NCBI GenBank assembly: GCA_019321725.1
Contig: CM033119.1
Coordinates: 3,559,865-3,623,864, forward strand
Length of the DNA: 64,000 nucleotides
Source of the DNA: Paulownia fortunei
Lineage: Eukaryota; Streptophyta; Magnoliopsida; Lamiales; Paulowniaceae
Direction of reading: 5' to 3'
Shown here: one piece after another, positions 1 through 10,769 of the stretch
Position numbering within the stretch: position 1 is the stretch's first letter
Layout: every line of letters starts with the position of its first letter
Program-made: the position numbers and the translations under genes
The notes under the pieces: generated by a model
What the model was told of the DNA's origin: nothing
Databases searched by the model: none
Seen by the model: the letters and a program-made list of their open reading frames with translations, nothing else

Positions 1-787
1 ACAACTGCTGACAAGGCGCGTTCAAAAGCTGTGAGTGGACCGAATTGCTGACATGTCCGTTCGGTTGGCAAGAGCTCACTGGAAGGGGTGTAGATCTTCA
101 CATAGGGTTGCGATCGGACGGTTGAAATTGATGGTTGGCAAGAGGAGATTGATGGTTGGCAAGAGTTCACTAGAAGAGGTGTGGATCTTCACAGAGGGTT
201 GCGATCGGATGGTTGATATTAATGGTTGGCAAGAGTTCACTATAAGGGGTGTGGACCTTCGCACAGGGTTGCGATCGGACGGTTGAGATTGATACTTGGC
301 AATGGGTTTACTGTAAGGAACGTGGACCTTCGCACAAAATTGCAATCTGACGGTTGAAATTGATCCTTAGCAAAAGGATTTATTGTAAGGGTGTGTATCT
401 TCACAGAGGGATACAATCGTACGACTCAAATTGATTCGAACCGAAAATTACATCCACTCATAAATTGACACAACTCTTCAAAAACTATAAATAGACCCCC
501 AAATTTCATCATTTTTCATTCATTTAATATATTCTTATCTTTCTCTCAAGTTCAAAAGAGAGTTCCAAAATACTTTTATAATTCGAAAGTTCTTGTAATT
601 TGTAGTGCTACCATCATAAGAAGTTAGTCATTGTATATTGGGAGACGATTGTCATATCCCGTAAGCACCAAATGTGGGGCAATTTCATCTTAAAAAAAAA
701 AGAGTTAAACTCTTGTCTCGACTATAGTTGAAATTCTATTAGAAATACTTTAGTTATTTCGATATTACACCTACCAAATTCCCAACA
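1..787 (+). mobile_element. 3' portion of an LTR (U3 tandem repeats, TATA box, R/U5)
   Basis: The segment begins outside the window and ends with CCCAACA at 781-787, the usual right end of a plant LTR. A promoter-like CTATAAATAG sits at 485-494, followed by about 290 bp of pyrimidine-rich then mixed sequence that fits R and U5. Upstream lies a 70-bp tandem array, as often found in U3. No gag or pol reading frame follows, so this is either a solo LTR or the last LTR of an element lying to the left. The family was not identified; a gypsy-type LTR is my inference from the general look. Confidence 0.6.
63..434 (+). repeat. 70-bp tandem repeat array, about five copies
   Basis: Copies start with GGTTGGCAAGAG or a variant at 63, 154, 224, 294 and 365, spaced 70, 70 and 71 bp apart, with one aborted 21-bp unit at 133-153. 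Each unit carries a GTGGATCTTCACAGAGGGTT-like core and ends in GGTTGAAATTGAT. Copies diverge progressively to the right. The array lies just upstream of the LTR TATA box, so it is probably part of U3. Confidence 0.8.
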
Positions 788-3700
788 TATATATAGCCGA
801 TGTATTCGTTAAGTATAAATAAATTAAGTTTAAGTTTTGTTTGATTTTTATTCAATTTTAAAATTTGTATTTAAATTTAAATTAAATATTAAATGAGTTG
901 AACTTGAATAATTTTTTTTAAAAAAAATAAATCCAAATTGAGTATCTTGATATTTTACGTATAATTCATTATAATTCAATTACTGGAGTCAAGTAGCCAA
1001 TTTTTGAAATCTTATCAATAGAAAAAGATGTTCAATCAGACTTGATTCTTATGCTTAAACAATTGAATTTAAACAATTTTTCTCAAACCAAATCTCAAAT
1101 AACTTAGATTCATTTTTCACCTTATAACGCTACTTGGTTCATAATATTTGATTTTCTAAGTTGACATTTAATAGGTAAATGATTATGTTTCTTAACCAAA
1201 CATAAAGAGACCATTACGACAGTTACAATGTAAGACTAAAAGCAGCAAGATTAGATTAAAACCTTGACAAGTAAGGATGGCTACAAAATGATAAGACTAT
1301 TCAAACATAAAAGCAGACAACCATAAATCTTGGCAAGGAAGGATTGGTCCAGCCCTAATTCTATCTTATGTTATTACTTTTAATACCAAATGACTTCCAT
1401 GGTTAAGAAGTTGTGATAACTCCAGCTGGTAATGGAAGGATGCCTTCAGATTTATGTATTTATTATTTTCTCGATTTATACAAACAAGCATGAGAATTTT
1501 TTTATTGCTAGCATGGTGTAATTCATACCATTTGATATGTAACGCTCAATATAGTCATGTGTTTTGTACTTAAAATTACGAAAAGAAAACTCATTTAGTG
1601 ACCACCTATAGTACACAATGACATGATGGCCAACGTAAATACATATTGCAAAGGAATTGAAATAACATTTTGTGATTGAGAACAATCTCGATCTCTAGAT
1701 ATTTCAATCCAAATTTCAAAATTCATGTTCTAGACATGCAATCAAAAGATTTTTAGGCTTCCTAGAATAATTCCAATCAAAATTAACTCTACAATACTTA
1801 AATTATTATGAGGTCTAAAGGGTCGATATGGATAAATAAAAAAATAAATAAATAGACTAATTATTTTTGAATTAAGTCAGCTAAGAATAATTAGAGAGTA
1901 AGAGAGGTCACTCGTGAGGTACGTGAAGTGTGTAAATACTTAGAGACTCTGGAATAGATACAATCAGAAAATCTATGGCTCTGGTTCTAGGTCAAAATCC
2001 AACCTCAATTGAGTCGGTTGGATTCGCATAAAAGTACACGAATCCTAATGTGTTTAGAAAATATTTTTTTACGGCTAAGGGCATTTTGGTCATAAAGAGT
2101 AAATCCCCTCTTTAAGCTGCTTCGAACGCAAGACAAAAATCTGGATCCTAGATTTGAATGTCGATGGGGAATTAACAAAGCCATTGACAGCTGCATCTGA
2201 ATCAACACATGCATGCAGATCAAAGCCCCTTCACTAATTTTGCCTTTGTACACCCCTCGTGCATTATGTCGCCATGACCACAGCCCCAACCTTATAAAGA
2301 ACACTTCACAGTGGGCTGGATACCCGTACAACCAGGATCAGGATCAATTATCTTTTTTTATTTTTATTTTTATTAATTTTTACTACGTTGTGTGGGAAAT
2401 ATTTATTTTCAATTAGTTTTATAATGTTAATTAAATGCTAAAAAAATATATCATATTATAAATTACATAACTTTATATTGCGGGGAGGGGGGGGGGATTT
2501 GACATGGCTTTCACAAAGTTTTGATTGATTGATCAATACCTTAGTTGTATCCTTGAAGGCGACTTCATTACCAAATGCTTTGGCTTGCACTACTTTTGGG
2601 CTGTGTTGTATCGGATCGGATCGGATCGGATCGGATCCAATCTTGATAAAAATTCTTGATGAAATATAGTTATAATAGTAGTATTTACAAGGTTGCATAA
2701 ATTATTTCAAAATTTCTATTGACGTAATGTTGAATCAAATATTTGTTTTCAATTAGTTTCTAATTTAAGTTGTAAAATTTTTGGTTGGATCCGAATGGGT
2801 CATCTAGTATCCATTTTGGGATGCACACTGAACCTAGTTGATTAAGTTTTGAAATCCAATCCAATAGATTTAGCATCGAAGACACTATTTATCTAGCTCA
2901 ACTTTAAAGTTATGCTTACTAGTATCGCTTCAGATTCAATGGTCTGACACTATTCAAATCTTATATTCTTATTTAATATTTTATCTCGTATTTTACTTCA
3001 TAAATGTATATTAAATATATATGATTAAGTGATAAATATATATTTAAAAAATATTTTATATGATTGACATATATTTATAATATGCAATACAATACGAAAC
3101 ATCAAATTGAAATAGAGATCCCAACTATTCTAGTTAAATTCGAAAGAAATTGTTTGAACTCAAACAAAAAAGGTAAAACAATCATGTTAAAGAAACTAAT
3201 TGTTGACCTTTTTCATTAATATTTCCAAAGCCTATGTTTGTTTAGACTTATATATGTGGCCTTGAATTTGCTTCGTGCATGCCAGCCTCATCTTCCACAA
3301 AGAAACGTCCCAAATTCGGCTGCTTTGTCACAAGAAAACAAAATCACAAACAGCAAACAACACTATATTTTCTCACAGCAAAGAAGCTTCCAAATTATAT
3401 CGTGTAATAAGTTTGTCCCGTGACAATTCTAAGGAATGACACAGAAAATTCTTATTGCTAAAATTCCAGCATTTTGCCAAGACAATAACAAACAATTAAG
3501 ATTATAAACTAATACTAAATTTATTGTTCTTAATTACGTTTGTTGGAATTTAGTTTGACCACATTTCGCTAGCATTCCTTGAATTTCAAAGAAGAAATTT
3601 GAGATTAGGAAATTTAATTGAAGATATCCGTAACTTTAATGTGCGTACTACACAGTCTTTAATTTGAACTTTTTTATTATAATTTTATATTACATATTAT

Positions 3701-4053
3701 ACATGCACGTTAAGTATATATAATTAACTTTAAATATATATTTAAAAATATATTTTATATAAACATATGTGAATTCAAGATGCAATACAAAAATTCATTC
3801 TGCACAATCGTTACTCAAATCGACTTAAATAGTTGTGTGACAAAATTAAAATAAATTTTACTATTCAAGATTGTTGAAAATTTAATTAATTGAAAGAAAA
3901 CGTATTGGAAAAAACCTGTGCGTGCATGCATGGAAATTTCCTGCTCTTAGCTGTTGACAATTTGAGCATATCCGTACAAGAAAGGATACTTCCAGTACTT
4001 TTCCTCCACAACTGTGAATTCAATCCTCCACATTTAAATATTCATTAGCTTGT
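788..4053. other. AT-rich intergenic DNA, no gene seen
   Basis: No family-like reading frame was found on either strand. Contents include a run of ten G at 2487-2496, a five-unit TCGGA repeat at 2611-2638, and two related AT-rich blocks near 2945-3110 and 3660-3800. The blocks share a TATATTTAAAAA core and a GATGCAATACA-like end and may be decayed copies of a small element. Confidence 0.6.
2611..2638. repeat. (TCGGA)n microsatellite
   Basis: Five perfect head-to-tail copies of the pentamer TCGGA, ending in TCC. It lies about 115 bp right of the ten-G run at 2487-2496, inside non-coding AT-rich DNA. Confidence 0.9.
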
Positions 4054-4060
4054 TATATAA
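4054..4060 (+). promoter_or_regulatory. Probable TATA box of the DUF241 gene
   Basis: TATATAA, about 194 bp before the ATG at 4254. It is the best TATA match in the proximal region, but the distance implies a leader of roughly 160 nt, so the assignment is tentative. Confidence 0.35.
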
Positions 4061-4253
4061 GTAGCACATAATAAGCCATAATCTATAAGCTCAAATTACG
4101 TGATTGAATAAAATTATTCTTCCGTGTCAAAAATAGCTTCTGCTTACTTTAATTCCTGTTTCAAACTTTTATTTTTTTTCATTTTTCGTATAAAAATCCA
4201 AAATCGAAATCAAAATCAAAATAGTTTGATTAAAGATAGAACAAGATAGAGCA

Positions 4254-4970
4254 ATGTCACGTCCCGATTTCGACTTCGATTCTCTGAGGGAGTTGCACGA
4301 CTCAGTGAACGAGCTGCTGCATTCCCCCGACACCAAGCTAGAGATAATTCACCACGGACAGAAAAAATGGGCGCACGAGGTGTCCGAAGCGTCGCTAAAA
4401 ATGGCGGACTCTTGCGCCGCCGCAAAAGACCTCCTCCTCCTCGCCAGGGACCATCTCCAGAACCTCCAGTCCGCTTTCCGTCGTATCGCCGCCAGCAACG
4501 AGACCGCAGCTGAACACACCGGAAACAACTTCGCCCCCTACCGCCTCCCCCGGAAGCAGCTGAAGAAAGCAATCATGAAAAGACTACACTCACTCAAGGG
4601 GATGAAAAACACTTTCGCCGCCGCATCGCCTCCGCCGGAGGATCAAAGCCTTGTGGTGGTCGTAAATTTGCTGAAAGAAGTGAGGGCCACCACTCTGTTG
4701 ATCGTCCGGTCGCTGTTGTCGCTCATCGCAATTCCTAATCCGGATAGCAAACCCGATTCAGGGCGTAAGGATCCGGTTTTCAGGATCAAATTGACGCGGG
4801 TTGACAGTTTGAGTTTTTGGGAAAAATGCGACCTTTCTGACATACGCACGGCTGCGAAAAAGTTGGAGGAGGTGGAGATGGTGGTGCAAGATATGGAAGC
4901 TGAGTTACAGGACATGTTTAGAAGGTTGATTAGGACAAGGGCTTCACTTCTAAACATACTCACCACGTAG
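4254..4970 (+). CDS. DUF241 family protein (PF03087), function unknown
   Basis: A single-exon frame of 238 codons with an ATG in good context after a run of A-rich leader. The N-terminal half matches the plant DUF241 pattern: HDSVNELLHSP near residues 15-25, a helix with KKWAHEVSEASLKMADSCA (about 37-55), then an LLLLARDHLQNLQSAFRR segment. The C-terminus, FWEKCDLSDIRTAAKKLEEVE onward, is the typical final helical region. No signal peptide or membrane segment is visible; the protein looks all-helical and soluble. Family members are usually somewhat longer (about 270-300 residues), so this is a short member, with a compact middle rather than an obvious truncation. DUF241 proteins are plant-specific, often in multigene families and expressed in roots; molecular function is not established. 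The coding region is clearly GC-richer than its surroundings, which supports a real gene. Confidence 0.85.
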   Translation: MSRPDFDFDSLRELHDSVNELLHSPDTKLEIIHHGQKKWAHEVSEASLKMADSCAAAKDLLLLARDHLQNLQSAFRRIAASNETAAEHTGNNFAPYRLPRKQLKKAIMKRLHSLKGMKNTFAAASPPPEDQSLVVVVNLLKEVRATTLLIVRSLLSLIAIPNPDSKPDSGRKDPVFRIKLTRVDSLSFWEKCDLSDIRTAAKKLEEVEMVVQDMEAELQDMFRRLIRTRASLLNILTT

Positions 4971-5178
4971 GAATAATGGCAAACACTTAAGAAGCAGCCT
5001 AATATTTTTCAGGGGTTTGCTTTAACTTTTTTGCCTTGGCTACGACTCAAATTGGAGCCGTAGTATGAAATACATAAATTTAGTTTAATGTCATGCAATT
5101 AAGTTTTTTAATTCTGTGTATTCTATGATTCTTGTCTAATAAAGTCAGGATAGTTTTTTTCTTTTGATTTTTATTATA

Positions 5179-5209
<31 letters not shown>

Positions 5210-5210
5210 G
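5179..5210. repeat. (ATT)n microsatellite
   Basis: About ten ATT units in the 3' flank of the DUF241 gene. Confidence 0.9.
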
Positions 5211-5456
5211 TAATACTTCTTTCGGTGGAGCGAATTATGATAAAGTTGCTTTTGTGAGTGGAGTTATGATTTCCAATATTGCAACATAAATTAAGGAACT
5301 GTAATTTGTGGAGTTGACATAACACTTGAGCAATGGTGTTTGATCATCTATGTCTATGTCTATGGTAATGAAAGAGTAAACTCAGGTTCTATCGAATAGT
5401 TTAACGAACTTTGACCGACTAATGAAGTATTATGGTTTGAGCGAGGTTATAAGATC

Positions 5457-5498
5457 GTCCCACATCGATGAATGGTGGCATAGGAGGCCACTTTATAG
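5457..5498 (+). promoter_or_regulatory. U6 promoter: upstream sequence element and TATA box
   Basis: The plant snRNA upstream sequence element is present as GTCCCACATCG at 5457-5467, and TTTATAG lies at 5492-5498. The gap between them is 24 bp, the spacing known to specify RNA polymerase III in plant snRNA genes; Pol II snRNA genes use about ten bp more. The TATA box ends 24 bp before the RNA start. Confidence 0.92.
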
Positions 5499-5522
5499 AC
5501 TAATTCTCTCACACACAAGGTT

Positions 5523-5542
5523 GTCCCTTCGGGGACATCCGA

Positions 5543-5574
<32 letters not shown>

Positions 5575-5624
5575 GGCCCCTGCGCAAGGATGACACGCAT
5601 AAATCGAGAAATGGTCCAAATTTT
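5523..5624 (+). ncRNA. U6: U6 spliceosomal snRNA
   Basis: The 102-nt sequence is a full-length plant U6. It starts with the 5' stem-loop GTCCCTTCGGGGACATCC, contains the invariant ACAGAGA box (in GATACAGAGAAGATTAGC) and the AGC triad, and ends GGTCCAAATTTT. It is the catalytic core RNA of the major spliceosome, pairing with the 5' splice site and U2/U4. I see no damage in any functional element. The promoter has the USE/TATA arrangement of an active Pol III gene and a T run follows directly, so it is probably functional and not a retroposed copy. Confidence 0.97.
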
Positions 5625-5625
5625 T
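5621..5625 (+). terminator. Pol III terminator of the U6 gene
   Basis: A run of five T overlaps the 3' end of the U6 RNA, the usual Pol III stop; a second T run follows at 5627-5631. Confidence 0.85.
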
Positions 5626-5631
5626 ATTTTT

Positions 5632-6842
5632 CAATCTGCTTTATGTGTGTGAGTTTTTTTTGTGTCGGGTTGGAGTTAGTTTTCTCATGCTTTGTTCCTA
5701 ACTCTAGTTCAACTATTCAATCAAATGCCTTAGTGGGGTTGAAATTTAAAGGCTTGTTTTCTTGGTTACTCTCTTTCACTTATAAGTACAGCACCTTTCA
5801 GGCATCCTCTCATGGCCTTTTTCGTACACGTTCACTTGCATCACATACACAAGCACTATCTAAACCGGGCATTAAAGTCCACCATAACACGCTTTTCCCA
5901 TTTGAGTTATCTTAGCCCCAATTCATGCTATTCAATAATATTAGAAAAATGGCTGCGTGAGATAACAACTGGTATTGAAAGCTGGTCATTAAATTTTTTT
6001 GTGTTATTCATAAACAATTTAGTTACATTTGTATTCCATAAGTACATGCCTGCATTCTTGTGTTTTCTGTATGCTTATTTTTTTATTTGAGAAAATAATT
6101 GTAGTATACTTTTAAGTATAAAGTTTTTCCAGCTTCGTGCTATACTTATTGTTATCCCAACCAAGACTATGATCTATTACATAGAATAGCTAACTTGGTC
6201 ACAAGAATCTCAGATTAGTAGAGAAAATTTATGTTTATGCCTTACACCATTGTCGGACAGGAGTGCCTGCCTTGACTTGTATATCTAGCAACTACTTATA
6301 AGTCATGATCAATGATAACAATTAACTTTTGGTGAATTTTAGTACGTAATTGTTTGACATTCTGCGTTTACGGATCTGTCGGGGCTCTTCAAATTATATA
6401 AATATTATGAAAACAGCAACCCTAGTTGTCTTGAAATTATATAATCATAATAGAAGCAGCAACCCTAGTTGTCTTGAAGTTAAATTTGCCTCGTCCCTAT
6501 TTTTCAACAGTTACTGCAAAATGTTGGAGGTTTCATGACTTCCTGTTTTAAATACATTTCGCTAAATTTATTATGATTTTTTTTGTATAATACAAACATT
6601 AATCAGTTAATCAAACAAATACTTCAAAACATATAATCGGCCTTCATGCATTTATCTAACATATAAAATTTGGAAGTGAAAGTACTTCATTACATTTCTT
6701 GCAAACATAGTCCAGGAAATGTAAATTTCACTCCCCTTATTTTTCCATTTTACTTGGTTTACATATTTGTTTCTTTGTCGAATTTTTCCTGTTTCCATGA
6801 ATTAAGATCATCAGCTATAATCCCAATGATATATTTTCATTC
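5632..6842. other. Intergenic, no gene seen
   Basis: Short frames here show no recognisable family and no conserved composition. A roughly 45-bp direct duplication containing AGCAACCCTAGTTGTCTTGAA lies at about 6400-6480. Confidence 0.6.
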
Positions 6843-7307
6843 TCAAACTTGGCCCGGGGATTTGAACGGGCTCTTGAACGAGGTCTCACATTGCTTAGCA
6901 GCATCCAAGGCCTGGCCAGCATGCAGACGAAGATCACGAAACAGCCCCCGTTTCAGATCATCTGGTGCAATTCTGAGCGCATTCAAAGCATCAACATATG
7001 CATTCTTGCACTGGCTCAAAAGGGTTTTGAGTTGAGGATCCACTGCTAACAGAATGAGTGAGTGAATCGATCTCTTTGCGGCTATCCCATTGTTTTGTGC
7101 CCTGTCAATGGCTAATTGTGCAAGCACAGGCAGGCCTGCAGTTCTGGTTTCTGTATTTGACCCGAAATTGTTTGAGCAAAATGCATGATCTATTGCCCGT
7201 CGGCATACCACATTCAGCGGGGTGCTATTTGTTCTAGGGTAGAGATATCCACTGAGCAGAAGCAGGAATTCAAGGAGTAAGATCATGTTCTTGAGAGGAA
7301 AGGCCAT
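6843..7307 (-). CDS. Pectin methylesterase/invertase inhibitor-like protein (PMEI)
   Basis: The frame is single-exon, 154 residues, with the ATG at 7307. Residues 1 to about 27 form a clear signal peptide (LLLEFLLLLSG core), so the product is predicted to enter the secretory pathway and reach the cell wall. The mature part has the four PMEI cysteines: Cys35 and Cys44 (hairpin), Cys100 and Cys140 (helix-bundle disulphide). It also has the typical SLILLAVDPQLKTLLSQC and LHAGQALDAAKQCETSF helices. Family members bind and block pectin methylesterase or acid invertase in the apoplast; which target applies here cannot be told from sequence. Oddity: the frame stops 14 residues after Cys140, where typical members carry about 25-30 more residues forming the last helix. 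It is therefore a short variant or a 3'-truncated gene. Confidence 0.75.
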   Translation of the reverse strand: MAFPLKNMILLLEFLLLLSGYLYPRTNSTPLNVVCRRAIDHAFCSNNFGSNTETRTAGLPVLAQLAIDRAQNNGIAAKRSIHSLILLAVDPQLKTLLSQCKNAYVDALNALRIAPDDLKRGLFRDLRLHAGQALDAAKQCETSFKSPFKSPGQV

Positions 7308-7851
7308 TTTGTTAATCCTTCAACTGTGATTTGTGGGTGCCCTGTCAAATTAGTTCACTGCATGTTTTGAGTATTGTATTCTACGTGTGTATTTAGTTTC
7401 CTAGAGGTGTGATTATTTTGGTGATTTATTTGGATCTTATCTGAATCCGGTAAGCGATGTAATTTTACCCTTAGCTATTTCTTCAAATTGGACAGGAGAT
7501 CACCAATGTTGGTTTCACATGTTCTTTATGAAGAAGCCCAAGTTATTGCAATTATCCAAGAATCATTTGCTACAGTTTGGATTCATTGCATTTTCTTGCG
7601 CATTAAGATAACCGAACAAAGGTAAAGAAATCTGGGACGGTACTTCTAATTTTGGTCTAATCATGCTTCAGCATCTTTCATTTCCGGATTGACTATCTCA
7701 GAATTCCCAAAGGGCTTTCTCCATTTTTTTACCAGTATGGAGAAGATTTCCACATTGCAATGATTTAAATTTTGAGAATCGTATAAAAATAAAAGAAAAA
7801 GAAAAAAAAAAGATAACACAACTGACAACAAATAACAGTCCAAGGTTTGTT
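7308..7851. other. Upstream flank of the PMEI gene
   Basis: AT-rich non-coding DNA containing the presumed promoter of the minus-strand PMEI gene. I could not single out a convincing TATA box. No other gene is seen. Confidence 0.5.
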
Positions 7852-7856
7852 CACTT
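7852..7856. repeat. Left target-site duplication (CACTT)
   Basis: CACTT lies immediately before the TG that opens the LTR and is repeated at 9987-9991 immediately after the terminal CA. Confidence 0.75.
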
Positions 7857-9986
7857 TGTTGGGTTCGCGCGATATCGGAAAACGCATACGCAGCGGAATT
7901 TAAAATTTTTTAAAAACATAAATATACATTACATCACATGTAATTAAAATGAATCCCGAAACCCTATCGCGATTACTCAGTTGTGCGTTTTCTGATAGTT
8001 AAAGTAAGAAAGTTTCACAAACTTTTACATTGATTTGCACTCCGTCTGATGTAGGGATTGAAACAATTCAAATCGTTATCCCTGAATGAAAGTATCTCCA
8101 TATTCTTCAATTCAAAACCCCTTTAATTGAAATCTGATTCATTTCTAGGATCCCAAATGTTATCCCTCTAACGGTATCCACACCTTGGATGCCCACTCGC
8201 AACCGAATCCTATATTAGTAGTTTTCGATTCGATAATTCTATCACAAAATGATTTTGTTTGAAACAAGAACACACTAACAATTAATATTTTAGGTATTTA
8301 ATTTAATTGTTAATTTAACAATTAAATCAAGAATTAAACTAGATAAAAGGTTGGTGAACTTTTGGAGATTGAAAGGAAAGAAGGGACGAATTTTTTGGGA
8401 TGAAAGAAAATTATTTTTCTCCTCACAAAAATCTGCAATTAAAATCCCCATAAAAATATCCAAGATTGTCAATAAAGGCAACCACAAGTCGGACTCTTCT
8501 TTCTTTCTTATCTCCAACTCTTTTGGTAAGTTTCCTTATCCCATAAGAACTTTCCTTTTTCCTTATTACCTTTTAGAAATTGAATTCTCAATTCAACTTC
8601 CTCTAGAAATTGGATTCCCAATCCAATTTCCTAATGGGCTTCCTACAAGCCCACACATAATGGGCATAGGCCTAAGTAATCAATTAGACTCTACTTTAAT
8701 TGATCCAATCAATTAATTAAATTATTTAATTAATTAGGTTCATCTTACTTAATTGATCCAATCAATTAATTAAATGTTCCAATTGGGCTTCCTAATCCAA
8801 TTAGGTCCAATCAATTAATCTAATTAATTAATTGAATTAATTCCACATTTGAATTAATTTAATCCCATTAATTAATCATATTAATTAATTTAATCCAACA
8901 CTTGGATTAATTTCTAGGCTAGAAATGGACTTGTCCAAGTTTTGTGTGTGACCCCTTAGGTTCATTTTAAATTAGTCGTAGGCTCACAACTCTTGTGACT
9001 TAGTTGAACAATTAATTATTCTGATTAATTAATCCAATTAATTAATTCTCTTGAAATTAACTCATTAATTCCAAGAACCCACAAGACATGAAAAGCATCT
9101 AGCAATGCATCATGATTCTCAGTCCAAGGTCAATGTGTGAACCTATTTCAATTACGAATACCATACAAGTACGGTCCTTCCATCATCTAATCTCCCGATT
9201 GAGCCTAGGATATGGATGTTTAGTCGAAACCCCATTAACTCAATAACTATATTTCCATTCCTAGTAGTTTGACTCGATGATGAATAATTAGAAAACCCCA
9301 CGTCTAATTTTCATCCAACCTTGGCCAAGGATTTTAGAGGCAAGTACAGTGGAACACATAAGAGATTCACCTATTCATCTAGATAGGTGACGGATCCTTT
9401 GTTGGCCACTCATTAATCTCCATATATGAAGATGTTACACCCAATATAAACCTCTTGTGATTGTCATGCAATCGGGAAATATATCAAAGTACAACATGTC
9501 ATGCACAAGGTTACCATGGTGTCTCAAGTCCAAGGATTAATTCTTGCACTATCGTAACGAGAAAATTCCCATTCGACAATAGAATATTTTCAATTGGGAA
9601 TTTTCAAGTGGGGTTGTTCAGTGTACTTGTTCCCAATAAATACCCGCATACATACACTAGTGTCTTCACACCAATACCTATGGAATGAAGCATCCTCCTT
9701 TCGAGCCTGTATTGTATGCGCAAGTTTCAACGGAATCAATAATGTCCCATCTCATTGATTCTTAACTTGGAACGTTTTAATATCACAGCTTTAGAGGCAT
9801 ATTCCACGATCACCATCATATACGCAACCATGCCCCATAACTATATGTAATCTAAGAACTTTATATAATTCTTATGATGAATTTAAGATAAATATTGTCA
9901 TTTAAATGATATTAATATAAATAAAAATAATTCGCAAGAGTATAAGAGCAGCCAGAACAATTGGCACGCCGGGCACTACTCTATCA
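7857..9986 (-). mobile_element. Solo LTR, about 2.13 kb
   Basis: The element opens on the + strand with TGTTGGGTTCGCGC and closes with TATCA. Read on the minus strand it begins TGATAG and ends CGCGCGAACCCAACA, the usual form of a plant LTR. The CGCAGCGGAATTT segment next to the left edge resembles the 3' end of common plant LTRs. A perfect 5-bp direct repeat CACTT flanks it on both sides. No gag, protease, RT or integrase frame is present inside. It is therefore best read as a solo LTR left by recombination between the two LTRs of a complete element. AT-rich short inverted motifs built from TTAATTAATT fill 8690-8900. The superfamily is not resolved. Confidence 0.75.
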
Positions 9987-9991
9987 CACTT
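9987..9991. repeat. Right target-site duplication (CACTT)
   Basis: Matches 7852-7856 exactly and abuts the terminal CA of the LTR. Confidence 0.75.
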
Positions 9992-10769
9992 ATCCAAGTT
10001 AGAGGACGTACAATCATTTTACTGCACATAAACCAAAAGAGAAATCCCAAATGGATGTAAAACACCAGCATCATTGCCTCATGCTCCATTGTTAGGATTG
10101 GTCTGCAAACCTGGAAAATATTGTACAAACAAATCAAAGTCCGACTTAAACACAAAATTACTATATTACTCCTACGACTAGGACATTCTAATAGCAGCGA
10201 TCCAACAGGTTAAAAATTCCTCTTGTTTGATCCAAATGGATTAATTCGAAGTTAGGTATGCATACTAAGAGAGAGCCTAAGTTTGGGGCTGTCATAAGTT
10301 ATGCATATATGCCAGTGTTGACACAGGATAAATATTCATCATACAAAAGCAGATACAACTCCCTAAAACATGCTAAATACTGAGGCAACAAGCCATCATG
10401 ATTAAAGAAAAGAGGCAATAGTTTTAACTTGGCAAGTGTTATATAGTTTTTACAATGAATATGCACCTATAATAAAGATTGAAAACAAAAAAGCAAAGCA
10501 GTCAGGAACGACAGGGGTCTGCAATTGAAGCTAATACACATTCGAACAAGTCAGACTTGTTGATATAGAAAATATGAACACAGAAATTAACGAGAGGAAA
10601 AGTTCTGTTTCTTGTAGTAGTGTTCCATTGTCATTGGAAATAATACATTTTCCTCTGAGCAGATTAAAGAAAAGTTACTATTACATTATTTACAGAAGAT
10701 TATTACACACTTCAAGTGAATGGTGTTACTAGATGTGATCTTCAACCAGATTAAATAAATAAAAGTTAC
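9992..10769. other. 3' flank of the complex I subunit gene
   Basis: Probably holds the 3' untranslated region of the minus-strand gene at 10770-12002. No reading frame of interest was seen. Confidence 0.45.

Noticed and set aside
4216..4966. Minus-strand frames over the DUF241 gene
   Set aside because: Antisense shadows of a real GC-rich coding region with no domain of their own.
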